A model generated the notes under the pieces. It worked only from the letters and a program-made list of their open reading frames with translations, searched no databases and was not told where the DNA came from. Positions 1-11,782 of a DNA stretch of 64,000 nt are shown piece after piece; within the stretch, counting starts at the first letter, position 1, and the number at the start of each line of letters is the position of its first letter. The position numbers and the translations under genes are program-made. Origin of the DNA: Chamaelirium japonicum (lineage: Eukaryota > Streptophyta > Magnoliopsida > Liliales > Melanthiaceae). The stretch lies in contig OX393549.1 in assembly GCA_947650365.1 (NCBI GenBank), positions 95,907,514 through 95,971,513 on the forward strand, read 5' to 3'.

Positions 1-380
1 GTTTTCAGGGAAAAATAGACTCACGGAACTGCTGATCAACGAAGATGCATCCTTGACAGATTTTTAGCTTCCCCTTATAAACATGGTAAGAAGTTGATCT
101 CTTCTTTTCTTTTTTCTTTTCTTGGTTGAAATAGTGTAGTAACAAACCCAAATGTATGGGATTTGTACGGAGTGAAATATGGGGCCGTATGGGTTTCAAG
201 TCTATAAAGGGAGAGGTCCTTCTCTTGGTGTAATTATCCAGGTTTTATTATAAACAAAACTTTTGCCTTTTTTTTACAAAGTGCTTCCGTGCGCCTTCAT
301 GTCTCTCTTCTTTCATCTCCAAGACCATCCATGGCTTCATTAAGTACTTACACAAGTAGTAATTTAATTTCTTCATTACT
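1..380 (+). mobile_element. Degenerate LTR (left copy, truncated by window edge)
   Basis: Bases about 25-240 match bases about 1997-2180 in the same orientation (shared blocks such as TATCAACnnAGATG, GTnnTnACAAACC and GTTTCAAGT). The pair therefore looks like two old LTRs. A tRNA-iMet-like primer binding site follows at 381. The LTR start lies outside the window. It is in the intron downstream of the last visible NRPC2 exon. Confidence 0.45.
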
Positions 381-396
381 TGGTATCACATTGAGG
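381..396 (+). other. Probable primer-binding site (tRNA-iMet type)
   Basis: TGGTATCACATTGAGG directly follows the left LTR-like block. The usual plant retrotransposon PBS begins TGGTATCAGAGC, so 8 of the first 8 bases match and then it diverges. It supports plus-strand orientation of the old LTR element. Confidence 0.45.
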
Positions 397-1747
397 AACT
401 CTACGTTTTCTATCAAGAAGAAAATCTCGACGCCATAGCGGGAAGATCCAACTCAACAAGTCGAATCAAAACGGAAATAATCGACCTTCTCATGCAAGAG
501 ATTCAATTGATCGAACTCCAGATTCAAGTGGATCCTCCAACAGATGGTACGGACGATGGTGGGTGAAGGGGCTAAGGGACAGACGACCATATTTGTTTCT
601 CGATGTCCTCAAATTTTTCGAAAGAAAATTCTGATGCGGATAGAATCTCTCTATGTAGGAAACACCTCGAGGGAACATCAAGTTATTCATTGATCACCGA
701 TTCACCCCTGAGCAAAATTGTAGTTGTTAAATGGAATTCCCCTCCTGTCTTTCGATGATTTTTCCGAAGAGATATCCAATGAGAAAACTATGCCCGAGGA
801 CGAAGCCAATGAAGTGAACGTTGGAGATTCTGAGAAGGAGCATGTACTGACCATCACATTGGATATCCTGAGAAAGAACTTGTACTGACCATCACAAATG
901 ATCATCTACCAATGAAGGGCTTCCATAGTGTTGTTGATTCCCGAAGAAGGCATCGTCAATTGCAAAAGATTCCAAGTTATTAATTCTAACCACCAAGGAC
1001 AATCCTTTTGAATATGGGCTTATCACACTTCACCAATTCTGAGATATGATGGATCTACGTCCTGAGGAGACCAGCAAATAAAATTAAACCATATAATTGG
1101 TGAGATCCATTAGAATAGCACAACAACCAAGGAATTTATCAAATTATGTTCATCTGTAGATGCCCAAAAATGAGCGTGTATTTTTTAAAGCCTTAAAAAG
1201 TAGAGTTTGAACATGCTTTCCATGTGGGAATACATCATCACCTAATTTGGAGTATCAAACCATCTGAACCGACGTCAGGATTATTCTCACCTGAGGAATT
1301 TGATGCAGAAGGATCTTCGGGTCGGTCATAGTTATTAGCTATAAGGACCTTAGGAGCTAAATTTTAGGTTAACTGAGCCAGTTAGGTGTAATTAGACGTT
1401 TTTGCAAGTCAAAGCCAGTCTATGGTTTAGTTGTCTTAGTCCAATATGGGTCAATATCAACTAACCGGAATCTCATTAGTCATTTGGGGTCAATGCGGGC
1501 TAACTAAAGTCACATTAGTCAATAGTATATTTTTGGGTCAATTTGGGCTTACTGGAGTACATTAGTAGTCCAAGTTAGGTCAAGTCATGGTTGGTTAAGT
1601 CGGTATAATATTTTTAGGGAGGTAAAGAGTTTTTTCTATTTTTGCATTTTTATAGGCCATGTTTTGGCTCACTTTGGATGCAAATATAATTTTGGAGTAG
1701 TCTTTTTTAAGAAAGGAAATTTCTTGTTATTTTGAACTAATTAGCAA
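397..1747 (+). mobile_element. Internal region of a short degenerate LTR element
   Basis: About 1.35 kb between the two LTR-like copies. All reading frames are broken and I recognise no gag or pol motif. By its small internal size it is a non-autonomous or heavily deleted LTR element. Confidence 0.35.
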
Positions 1748-2190
1748 TTATTTGTTTATTAAATAACTTACTGGCAGATGACTTCGTGAGACCAAACACG
1801 CAAGAAGTCTAAAGGGTCGAGCATAATAGATCACAGGGATAGGAGCCATTTGGAACCTTCTTTCATGGAATTCATAGACATTTTTCTCACGCATTTGCTC
1901 CCTCACGTGGGATCTCAACTCTTGACCTACTCTTCCACTTTTCACGAAGTCCTTATCGCATACGGACATGTTTTTAGAAGGAAGATTGAACCTCCAACGA
2001 ACCGAATTGCTTATCAACAGAGATGTCTCCTTGCAAGTTGGTCCCCATCTTCTTTTGTTTTTTCATTCTTTGGCTGAACTAATGTAATGACAAACCAAAA
2101 AGTATAAGATTTATGTGAAGTATGAGGATTGCATGTGTTTCAAGTTTATTAAAAGAGGAGCCCTCGCAGATTCGACATATACAAGAACAG
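1748..2190 (+). mobile_element. Degenerate LTR (right copy)
   Basis: Homologous to bases 25-240 over about 180 bp (1997-2180). The outer limits are not resolvable by eye and no target-site duplication can be read because the left end is outside the window. Confidence 0.4.
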
Positions 2191-2324
2191 GACATGATAC
2201 TTCAGTAATGGCATAATGGGTCAGTATTCATAAAAAAAATCAGCAAATTAGGAATAGGTCCTTAACTATTTTGCAATATCAGCCGCAGGACACCATAATT
2301 TGCTATATTAGCAAGGTCCCTACA

Positions 2325-2435
2325 AGTATACATTCGTCTCTAGGAAGAGTATATATTCGTCTTCAGAAACCGTATATATTCATTTTAGAAAGAGTATATA
2401 TTCGCCTTTAGAAAGAGTATATATTCGTCGGGAGG
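2325..2435. repeat. Short tandem repeat, ~23 bp unit, five copies
   Basis: Five imperfect units of the type AGTATATATTCGTCTTTAGAA are arranged head to tail. They are AT-rich, intronic and without coding potential. Confidence 0.75.
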
Positions 2436-3072
2436 GACTTGAGCTATATTTAGAAATTAATGTGTCCTGCAACTAAAAGTCATCTCTCAAAAAGGACTTA
2501 TGTCAAACTTCCCCAAAAAAAATTTTAGGTATGGCAAGCATTATTCTTAAATCAATGTCACTGCCCTTCAGTAAGGTATCTTATGTAGGCCCCAATTACT
2601 TTACATACATTGTTCTTTTTATAAGAGGCCCAATAGGGTTTCTTCTATGTAAACTATGACATAGAATATGCATTTCACTAAGCACATGTTTGGATTTGCT
2701 CCATGGAGGGTTATGATCTAGAACTCTCAGTTAAAGAGGACGAATATACTTTATGATTATGGATACAATCTAGAAGTCCATAAGTGTTTCACCAGTTCTT
2801 ATCTGACTTTTTCATGAGGTTGTATGTATTTTGTACAATCGAATTGACAGAAACTTGTGAATATGTTTCATCAATCATTTGAACAAGGAGTTATAGTCAT
2901 TATAGATAGATACCTTTGGTATGCACAACAACAAGAATTTAATAATGGCAACAGTGGTAGTAGTGCATCCATATGTTCACCAAGGATAAAAGTATAGATT
3001 TCATTATCCTTAATAAAGGAAATAAATATCTACAGTGAAAATGGTATAACATTTAAAGAAAAGAAAACAGAC
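2436..3072. other. Intron sequence downstream of the last visible NRPC2 exon
   Basis: AT-rich sequence. I searched the minus strand for the next conserved RPC2 segment and found nothing, so the next exon must lie left of base 1. No other feature is visible. Confidence 0.6.
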
Positions 3073-3189
3073 CAGAGATATCAAAGGACCCTCATCCCCA
3101 TCAGTCGTAATATGCGTCATCAATGCTAAATTTTTTGTCAACCCACAGGCTTCTCCTTCCGGAGTGTCACAAGGACAAAGCATTCCCCA
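3073..3189 (-). CDS. NRPC2: NRPC2 exon g: RNA polymerase III subunit 2, fork domain
   Basis: This exon encodes 39 residues of the second-largest subunit of RNA polymerase III, which with the largest subunit forms the catalytic centre that makes tRNAs, 5S rRNA and U6 RNA in the nucleus. The peptide begins [17 protein letters not shown] and continues [12 protein letters not shown]. This is the diagnostic fork-domain motif; the Pol III form reads [16 protein letters not shown], whereas Pol II has WGLVCPAETPEGQACGL. The acceptor is AG at 3190-3191. The donor at 3071-3072 is GTCTGT, weaker than consensus, but the phase-0 end after PLISL fits the plant protein, which continues with a VCYKLG-like segment. 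That next exon is beyond the left edge. There is no frameshift or stop. The assignment to Pol III rather than Pol I, II, IV or V rests on this motif. Confidence 0.95.
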
Positions 3190-3307
3190 CTGTTGTATTT
3201 ATAAGATGAACAAAAGTTGTTAAAAATATCAGTATAAATTATGGACTTCACATGCGTATATTTGATATGAAACAAAGTAGAGAATGCAGAGAGCACACTC
3301 TTCTCAC

Positions 3308-3418
3308 CTGGCTAGGTTGCAAAGCCCTAGGTCCACTTACTTTCCTAGTCTTTTCAAACTGTGAAGATATGCGTGTCATATGAGCCAAAGTTCCAATGAA
3401 TGATAACCGTGAAAGGAC
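3308..3418 (-). CDS. NRPC2: NRPC2 exon f: RNA polymerase III subunit 2, fork domain
   Basis: It encodes 37 residues beginning [20 protein letters not shown] and ending [10 protein letters not shown]. This is the start of the Rpb2-type domain 3 (fork) immediately before the WGMLCP motif in the next exon; the animal protein has [20 protein letters not shown] at this place. The splice sites are canonical: acceptor CTGCAG at the 3418 side and donor GTGAGA at 3302-3307. The flanking introns are only 86 bp (3419-3504) and 118 bp (3190-3307). Phase is 0 on both ends and the reading frame is intact. Confidence 0.96.
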
Positions 3419-3504
3419 CTGCAGGAAGCAAGAATGCAACAACATATTCTAGAAAAATATATATTGTGAAAATAACAGATTTCAAGAATGTGAATAATAA
3501 CTAC

Positions 3505-3609
3505 CTGTGAAACACCTGTCCGGTGCATTTTAAATCGTTTTAAATCCCAGTTTCCTGTAGAAATGGCTCTCTCCAAGCCATCAGTGATGGTCTTAAGCGT
3601 TGAAATGTA
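3505..3609 (-). CDS. NRPC2: NRPC2 exon e: RNA polymerase III subunit 2
   Basis: It encodes 35 residues that include the family segment [18 protein letters not shown] and end in TGVSQ. The corresponding stretch of the animal subunit reads [21 protein letters not shown]. The acceptor is TCTCCAG before the TAC at 3609, and the donor is GTAGTT at 3499-3504. The upstream intron is about 18.65 kb (3610-22262) and filled with nested transposons. Phase 0 at both ends lets it join exon d without loss. No stop or frameshift is present, so the gene looks functional despite its huge introns. Confidence 0.95.
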
Positions 3610-3936
3610 CTGGAGACAACAACAAGAAAAGAAAGTTATATACCATATTTCATTAGTTGTTCAAATGTAATGCAAGAGCCTCCTTTGACAATAATTAACA
3701 AAATAAAGGACTCCTAGAAGAAACCTAAAATGCACATAATAGATCTAGGATTAGAACAAAAAATGGCAACAGACATAAAGAAAAATTTTGAAAACAGAAA
3801 AATTAATGTAACACACAAAAAAGTTAACTAAAATCACTAGGTGATTGTAAGATACCACCTGTTAAGCAAGTTCGGAGCATTAGGTTCTCTATGGAGAAAG
3901 AATTACTTTTTGTATTGATGTTGCAAGCATGCATAG

Positions 3937-4438
3937 GTGGGGCTGCAAGCCTGCAACTCGGGAGGTCAGCCCGAAGGGCCGAAACCCAACCTGAATTGGG
4001 TGGGCCTGGATTGGGATTTAAAATGTATGGGTTGAACTTGGGTTCGAAAATCCCTACCCGACCTCAATTCGCAGCCTTTGGGCAAGCGACTCATAACCCG
4101 ACCAAACCTGTAACCCAATTAGTAAACCGACCCATCCCTAACCTAACCCATCTTGTTACCACACCCAAACCACAACCTAACTATCCAAACTCGTCACCTG
4201 TAACTCGTGTTTCTAATTGTAACCGAGGAATGGTATTTATCCACGATCCAACAGTGGATCCTCTACCGAAGTTGAATGATAGGTAATGATTATCAGTGCT
4301 CATTGGCTGAGACTGGATAGCTCGCCCGCCCAATACAGCCAACACCACCAACCCAACCTCTGGTTGGGTTAGGCTTGGGCAGAGGGTTCAACTCCTTGGG
4401 TTGGGCTTGGGTTGATCCGCCCCGAGTTACAGCCCTAC
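3937..4438. mobile_element. Probable hAT-type MITE, TAGGGCTG termini
   Basis: The left end reads TAGGTGGGGCTGCAAG...CTCGGG and the right end reads CCCGAGTTACAGCCCTA, giving imperfect terminal inverted repeats. The subterminal zones are rich in AACCCAACC / GGTTGGG motifs in opposite orientations. Only a poor 8-bp duplication is visible, so the exact ends are uncertain. The 131-codon frame inside (3891-4286) has no recognisable product. Confidence 0.55.
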
Positions 4439-4439
4439 A

Positions 4440-5035
4440 TATAGGCACTTTAAGTGCCAAAAAGGAATGTTAGAAAAAATTAATAGGAGGCCCTTCAGAT
4501 GACGTTTTGAGTCTTTTTCTTATTTTTACGAGTTCTACATGTCTGTTAGATGTTTAGGTGTCAAATACTTAGGACTAGGAAGAAGAGGGCTTCTTGGTAA
4601 TTCAGTTCGTAATTTTAAGGAAATAAATATGTTTAAGCAAATAATGAATTAGTGATCAGTAGCTTTTAATGTTGCTAGCGTTACTTTTTTGTAATGAATG
4701 AATGTGACACTAGTTTTGTATTTTTTGGTTGTATTGGATATAAATCATGCAATGAATGATGAACATTGTCATATTTAATTTTCAAACTATTCACTATTCA
4801 TATTCTATCACAAAAACATACTATCTTTAATTACATATATATATACATACATATATATATATATATATATTAAATTACATATGTATCCCTACCGTACCGT
4901 GTATCCTAGTTTTTTAAAAATCCACATATCCTTGTATCCGTATCTCTGCATCTGTATCCTCGTATCTGTAATGGTGCTTCTTATCTCATCGATCATATTT
5001 CCCATACTCCATCTATCATCAAACATCATTGCTCT
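4440..5035. other. Intron sequence, TA repeat
   Basis: AT-rich sequence with a (TA)n tract at about 4839-4870. No gene or defined element is recognised. Confidence 0.5.
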
Positions 5036-5043
5036 CCGATAGT

Positions 5044-6514
5044 CATGGATAAAAATACCGGTCGCGGATAAATTATCAGCCGACCGGAAAAACGGTACGA
5101 ACCGGGTGGTACGAACCGGTATTGGTCTGAACCGGTCCTTACCGGTGTGAATTGATTTTTGGTTTCAAAAAAATTTGAAAAAATAACCAAAAAATCCAGA
5201 ATAATCTAAAATACTGGTTTGTGATGTTTTTTTTTCATTAGTAAACTAGTTATAGGTATGAACCGGTCTTTTAAGTTATAAAGTCACTGTTTTCACTATA
5301 TGATTTTAAATTATGGAATTTGATATAGTTATTAAATTGTATGTGTTAGATTAGCCTAGTATTATGCTTAGGGATTACAAAACACAATTCATGACCATTA
5401 CACAACTAACATGACTACAAGAGTCATATTTTCCAATTTCACATAATAAACACAAATTCATAGTTCTAAGACTCCTAACATGTTTAGCAAATAAAATGCC
5501 TATCCATAATTGCATCACAATTATTTAATTTTTTTTTCAAGAAAAATGCAACAAAACAAAAGAAAAATAAAAAAACCCCAAATTTGCATGAACTGATCAT
5601 GCAAATTTGTAGATGATGCTTATAGATCTATAGATCTAAGCTTTGATGGAATAGATCTGGCCCATATCAATATTTTTGCCACAATTACTTGGTTTTTTTT
5701 CAAAATAAATACAACAAAAGAAAATAAAAATGAAAAAAACCCAAATTTGCATGAACCGATCATGCAAATTTGGAGATGATGCTTATAGATCTATAGATCT
5801 AAGTTTTGATGGTATAGATCTGGCCTATATCAATATTTTCACCACAATTATTTGGTTCTTTTCAAAAAAAAAAAAGCAACAAAAGAAAATAAAAATAAAA
5901 AAAACCCAAATTAGAATAAACCGATCATGCAAATTTGGAGATGATGCCTATAGATCTATAGATCTAAACTTTGATGGCATAGATCTGACCATATCAACCT
6001 TTTCAACACAATTATTTGGTTTATTTTTTGAAAAAATGCAAAAAAAGAGAAGAAAATTGAAAAAAACCCAAATTTGCATGAACCGATCATGCAAATTTGG
6101 AGAAGATGCTTATAGATCTATAGATCTAAGCATTGATGGCATAGATCTAGCCCATTTCAACATTTTCACCACAATTATTTGATTTTTTTCAAAAAAAATG
6201 CAACAAAACAAAAGAAAAATAAAAAAAAATTATGAAAACATACCTTCAAATGTGATTTTGATCTTGCAAATCCGAGTTTTTGGCTTCAAATCTTGCAAAT
6301 CCAGCTAATATGGAGCTTCACCTCATGTGGGAATGAAGAAACCAAAAAAAATAAAACCAAAATGAAGAAAGCACCCAAAACTAGGCCTAATACACGGAAC
6401 CGGTTCAAACCGGCCGGTTCGAACCGGTATTTAGTCGAACCGGCCGGTATTTACGCGATTTGATCCTCACGACCGGTATCGATTTGATCCTCACGGCCGG
6501 TATTTTGATCCTTG
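5044..6514. mobile_element. hAT-type non-autonomous element with internal tandem array
   Basis: A perfect 8-bp target-site duplication CCGATAGT flanks it (5036-5043 and 6515-6522). The terminal inverted repeats are CATGGATAAAAATACCGG on the left and CAAGGATCAAAATACCGG on the right strand. Both subterminal regions are dense in ACCGGT and CCGGCCGG motifs. The middle carries four copies of a ~160-bp repeat. There is no transposase, so it needs an autonomous hAT elsewhere. Confidence 0.88.
5565..6190. repeat. Four tandem ~160-bp repeats with palindromes
   Basis: Units start near 5572, 5733, 5899 and 6059. Each has an AAACCCAAATTTGCATGA...TCATGCAAATTT inverted repeat, then a TATAGATCTATAGATCTA block, then an A-rich spacer. 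The 150-codon frame at 5730-6182 is only a read-through of the repeat and is not a gene. Confidence 0.85.
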
Positions 6515-6522
6515 CCGATAGT

Positions 6523-6725
6523 ACACCAAGGTCTAAATAGTTCACATCTCTGGTCTCTAACAACAGGAGATAGATCTAAGTGATTCATGAGGCATACAAT
6601 GTCCTCTAATCATGAGAAATGAACAGTTATGTGCTCTACTTTAACTGCTACTTCACGTAAACCATCATTACATTCTTAAGTTCTCTCCACACCCTTCCTC
6701 ATCATTATCCTCTTGATCAATCAAA
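6523..6725 (-). pseudogene. Gypsy gag/pol remnant, left part
   Basis: On the minus strand the bases next to the LTR element read NNLIDQEDNDEEG, an acidic stretch like the one that follows the gag zinc knuckle in chromovirus-type gypsy elements. The zinc knuckle itself lies at 14150-14250 on the other side of the inserted LTR element. The rest of this segment is full of stops. Confidence 0.4.
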
Positions 6726-6730
6726 TTGTT

Positions 6731-7340
6731 TGATGTAGGACCACCCTGTTGTCCCACCCGATGGCTCAATTCGTCGTTGCGGTAAGGAAAGATCGAAGGG
6801 TTGAAGATAGTGGTCATCTCGAGAATAATAACGCACGTAATGGAGATCTTGGCCGAAGCCTGAGGTCTCTCACCGCACGGAGATTCAGGTCGAAGGCCCA
6901 GGGTCTCTCTCCCTCACGGATCCTCGTATCAAAACACACATCAAAGCAATGCTTCAATTTTCATTCATAATCATTCACTGCTTACACTAAGAGGCTTTCA
7001 TGCCTTTAAATAAAGAAAAACAAAAGGAAGACAACTAATAAATAGAAAAAAACCTCACCTAATAACTGCCTAATACATCCATATCCTGATTTTAAAACTA
7101 TCCATAATTAATAAATCCTAAAAAAATCATATTTTCGGATTAAAATAATATTTTCGGAAAAAATAATTATTTTAATACGAAAATATTATTTTATTCCAAA
7201 ATAGCATTTTCTAGAATTTTAAATCCAAAAATGATTTATTCACCGTATTGCGCATTGTGATGCATGTTGGGCATGCCGAATGGCAGGGGTGGTGCACTGA
7301 CGAGTTGAAATACGTAGACGGTCCAGATGCTCCCGTATCA
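6731..7340 (-). mobile_element. LTR of short non-autonomous retrotransposon (3' LTR)
   Basis: It runs TGATGT...ATCA and is closely similar to 13543-14143, including the block GCTTTCATGCCTTTAAATAA and the GTCCAGATGCTCCCG end. Because the PBS lies beside the other copy on the minus strand, this one is the 3' LTR. The adjacent target site reads TTGTT (6726-6730) against ATGTT (14144-14148), four of five bases identical. Confidence 0.85.
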
Positions 7341-7776
7341 TACTCCTCGGCTGCAAAAGAACTCGACCTTAAGTTACATGCAGTGTAGTTAAGACATCAA
7401 GGCGGTGCCAAGGGGATTTAGCCTACCAAGGCGAAGCGATGCCTAGGCGATAAAAATATAAATAAACTATAAATATATATAATATGTATAGATAACTAAT
7501 TTGTGCTCTTACTCCTATTATATTTCTATCTTCTAGATAAAGAAATGATCTAAATATTAATGCTTATCAGACGCAAATAACCATAAGCATAAACTGATAA
7601 ACATAAAGCAATTGTATAACCAATTAACCATAACCATACCATAGAAGAATAACATCAAGCAAATAGCATAACTAAAGATCCAAAAGCATTAACATAATCA
7701 TGATTGTGACCACAAAAAGTTTTTCACCCACATGTCCCCAAAACTCCAAAAGTAATAATATATACAACATCTAACA

Positions 7777-10164
7777 TCAATCCTCATCAAGCATATCCTG
7801 GAATATTGCATTATCCAAATCATCGCTCCCCTCCGAATTGTCCATATCTGCCTCTTTGTTGTATTGCTCCTCATCAACATCAGACTCGGACTCCTCTGAA
7901 TCAAACAACGGTTCTTCCACAACCACCCTCCGTGAGCTTTCACCTCTTTGCCTTCGGGATCTAGTACTATATCTTGAAGGGAGGTCGTCTGCACCGGAAG
8001 ATTCTGCAACATGCCCCCATGTTAAATCCCTCTCTCCATGCACTAGCTCCTGATGCATACTTCCTGTAAACCATTCATTACAATCGTCTATGTCATGCAA
8101 TGTAATAGGGTCCAATGAATTCATATTCTTGAACCGCTCTACCAATTGTTCATTGTACCGGACATAAACTAGATCATTCAACTTGCTTTGCTCCAATCTG
8201 TGGATCTAAAAAACAAAAAGTTATCATGGCATAAATATAAGATTAGGAAAAATTGTACAAAACTAATTTATGAAAATAAACATAACACAAATCACATCAC
8301 AAGCATGACTTACATGCTCAAAGGCACTCCAACTCCTGTCACAACCACTTGCGCTACAAGTTAAGCCAAGAACACGATATGCTAGTTTTTGGAGATTAGG
8401 AGTCATGCACCCATAAGTCTTTCCACTATTCAATTGTATCATATAAAATTTTACACTAGATCAGTGTCATACCAATTTATAAACATATTAGATAGCAAAC
8501 ATATTAACTATTGCTTATTAACTTGGCGGTATTGTAGCCCTTTGTCGGATTGTCGTCGGTTTTCCAAAAAGACCTTATGCATTCCTATACTTCGACAGCT
8601 CACTATGTATAGTGTCTTGTGCTTCCAAGTCATGGACGAGCCTACCAATCACATCTACAAGCCTTGCCTGACCTTTCCATTACCACCCATTGTTGGATTC
8701 AAATAGAAGAATTCTAGATTAAGGTAAAATTCGACTGCATGAAGAGGTTGATGGAGTTGTGCATCCCATCTCCGATCAACATTCTCCCATATTGGTTTGT
8801 ACCTATATCAGCGATTTAACCATTATTTCCGGTACAAACTTATACTTAAAAACTAAGTAACTAACACAATTAAAGATTTAAAGACTTACTTCCTCTCATT
8901 TCCTTTGAAAGCCTGTTTGATTGCTTCCTTAGCTCGGTCCATGACTTCATAAATGTACCCATGGGGAGTTTCTTCTCACAATTAACCAATCATGGACACG
9001 AACTAAAGGAGCCGAAATCTTCATGGCATATACAATGTCATTCCAAAAGGAACTAGATCGGGCAGTCTCCATTGCCCTCTTCCCCTTCAAAATCACAAGA
9101 CCATTTTGAAGCATCTTTTTTTAAAAGCATCTTCTTTTTGTAGATACTTTGTAAAGTTAAAAAGCATGTTGCAAACCTTGTTACGGCCGGACGGAGATCA
9201 CTATTCTTGGTATGTGTTCTCATCAAATTTAGAACAAAACCATGATTATATATGAACCCACTAAGACCGACGGCTTTCTCCAATAACCCCTTCACCCTTG
9301 AAAACTTACCAAGATCTTCAAGCATGAGGTCTATGCAATGGGACGCACAAGGCATCTAAAACAAATGCTTCCTCTTCTCCATTAATAACTTTTCGGCCGC
9401 TACATATGTCAAAGCATTGTCAGTCACAACTTAGACTCCAAAAACACAGTCCCCGATGGCAAATTCAATAAAAATTTTATCAAAGTATTATTCCTCCTGT
9501 CAGTCCATCCATCAGACATAATTATGCATCTATATATCCCCCAAGATTCTTTAATAGGCATTAGAAGCTCATTGGTGTAACTCACCTCCTTCTTAAGTAA
9601 TGGCACCCTGACATCATGGTAGCTCGACGCCTTCAATCTCAGTCCAAATTGACCAATCACTTCGACCATGGTATTGAAGCTCTTCAATCTCACAGTGTTG
9701 AAAGGAATTCAAGCTTGATATAACCAACGTGCCATGTATTGCACCACATTCTCTCGCTCACCCTTCTTTGTCAGACTTTCGAGTATGGGTTGTTTTCCTT
9801 TCTTCTTCTTATCCTTTTGCTGGATCCAGGGCTAAAAATGAGCCCATTGGGCCCTTTCTTTTGGGAGGCCTTGGAGCTCCTGAAATCAAATTTACCTCTT
9901 CGGGTTCTTCATTGTCGTCTTCCAAGCATATTTGTATCTGCTCCACAGAATTAGAAGAAGCCACCACACTCCCATCACTCTTTTTTGAGGATTTCGAATT
10001 CTTAGCAAGGAATACTCGAACTTCATCCCGCACAGCTTCAGGAACTTTTTCACACTTGGCAACATTTCCACCATACTAGGCCAAATGTATCTTGAGACGA
10101 CATAAGCCCTGAACTCACGACTTTTTCCACCTCCGGATCCGGATGCCATCTCTAACAAATTCAA
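7777..10164 (-). pseudogene. hAT transposase pseudogene (DUF659 + C-terminal dimerisation region)
   Basis: Read on the minus strand, the order of parts follows a plant DUF659 hAT transposase. A degenerate N-terminus (about 9809-10164) carries the KRKGPM linker. The DUF659 part (9424-9693) has IIMSDGWTDRR. Next come VTDNALTY and PCASHCIDLMLEDLGK (about 9290-9425), then degenerate blocks with IWENVDRRWDAQLHQPLHAV (about 8740-8800) and GLFGKPTTIRQRATIPP (about 8530-8580). The C-terminal block is LAYRVLGLTCSASGCDRSW (about 8314-8421), then a 108-bp intron (8206-8313), then LEQSKLNDLVYVRYNEQL and an acidic tail (7777-8205). Several frameshifts and stops break the middle, so it cannot make a working enzyme. 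The normal role is cut-and-paste transposition of the flanking hAT ends. Confidence 0.88.
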
Positions 10165-10250
10165 ACATCAAACAAAAGAAAAAATAAAGAAATGTCAACC
10201 AGTAGATGTAGAAATAAGCATTAACCAGTAAACATAGAAATTGCAACAAC

Positions 10251-11633
10251 CTATGCAGTCAAAGTCGGTAGTCAGCCCTAGTCGGCCCTTGGCCGACTAG
10301 GACAGTCGGGACTAGTCGGTACCAATGTTTTCAAAGGCGCTTGAGGCTTATGCCTCGAGGCGCGTCTCAGGGCGAGGCGCAGCAAAAACGCCCCAAAGGC
10401 GTTGTATGAGGCGAGCAAACAGCTGAGGCGTACGCCTCAATGGCTGAGGCGTAGCTGAGGCGTACGCCTCAAGGCGAGGCGTAAGCCTCAAGTCCGAGGC
10501 GTAAGCCTCAGCTGTGCTTGATTTTGGTAATTTTTTTTAATGAAGTGAGTGTTTTTTTAAAAAAAACACTATTATATGGGCCCCGAAGTTGCTTTTAATA
10601 CTATAGAAGATGAAGAGCTCCAATTTGATTGAGCAAATCTTCGACTTGTGTTGTTTTTTTTAAGTGACAATTTATAATTTCTAAATGTGCTTTTTATTTC
10701 GGATGATTAAAACTTTCGGTTGAAAATTATGGATTTAAATAGAATTTTATGGTGGCATTATATGGAATTGTGGATTTAATTAATTTGACTTGGAACTTAG
10801 AGTTTTATAAATATTGTCTCAACTCTCAAGTATTGTTCAATTTAGGTATAATGATACACTTTACATACTTTATGATATATTTTGGTAAACTATTATGATG
10901 AGTGGAAGTGGAATCGTGGATTATGATATGAACCTATTAATTTTCATACCTTTTTCGTTTTTTATATTTTCTTTAATTATTAATATTTATTTCTATATTT
11001 ATTATATATTTAATTAATTAAAAGTTTAAAACATACACTCGCTTGAGGCCTACGCCTCACACCTCGAAACATATGCTAACCCTCCCCCCTCCCTAAACAT
11101 ATATGATATATGAACTAGCATAAATGTCAATAAGTATATGATATTAGTCGGTCAATAACAATGCATGCCTTTACACTTCACAGCATGGGTATAAATACAT
11201 AAGTAATAGAACACAGTTGCATTGGATTCATGCCCATGTCAGAAGACTCAGAACTAAGAATTCATCACAATATTTGTTTGCTAATGTTTAATCTGTGAAC
11301 AACCCCAATTTTGATTATAGGATTATATGGATATCAATAAATAAACAATAATTATTTGTATATGTTTTTATCTCAGATTCTCAGGTCCTCAACAGATGAT
11401 TACAGGAAAGAGCCATAGTTGCAACTCAAGACTTTGAGCCAATGTAAAAAAATCCAAACAAAATTGCTTGCAAAGACTCCTTGCAAAAAAAAAATTGCTT
11501 ACAGAATGCCGCTTGGGGACTAGTCCCAGTCACTAGTCGGGATTCCGTCCAGCTATGAAAGAATCGAAATTAGTCGGTCGGCAAAATGCCGCCTGGGGAC
11601 TATCGCCGACTAGTCCTGATTTTGATAGCATAG
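10251..11633. mobile_element. hAT-type MITE nested in the hAT element
   Basis: The termini are CTATGCAGTCAAAGTCGG and, on the other strand, CTATGCTATCAAAATCAGG. The target duplication is GCAACAAC (10243-10250) against GCAGCAAC (11634-11641), one mismatch. Subterminal zones carry repeated GTCGG / CTAGTCGG motifs in both orientations. A further GAGGCGTA-rich MITE lies inside it. Confidence 0.75.
10323..11075. mobile_element. Innermost MITE with GAGGCGTA/TACGCCTC arrays
   Basis: The left end CAATGTTTTCAAAGGCGC is followed by dense alternating GAGGCG and CGCCTCA palindromes (10340-10515). The right end near 11040-11072 reads CTACGCCTCACACCTCGAAACAT. The middle is AT-rich. The right boundary and a duplication could not be fixed, but the left terminus resembles that of the MITE at 44352. 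Confidence 0.6.
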
Positions 11634-11782
11634 GCAGCAACACTGAAATTGAAAAGCATTTGATTGAATTGGTTGAAATTGAAAATCAGTCACATGTATA
11701 CTTGCAACACTGAAATTTGGGTTGTTACTTGTTCTTCCTTTGGCTCTTCTTGATTGATGAAATTTAATAGTGCATCATTCAG

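Noticed and set aside
2300..2440. CRISPR-like array
   Set aside because: Units are contiguous imperfect tandem repeats without spacers, in a plant intron.
3891..4286. 131-codon frame as a small gene
   Set aside because: It lies in a MITE; the product is made of motif repeats (NPT, PNLT) and has no start context or relatives that I recognise.
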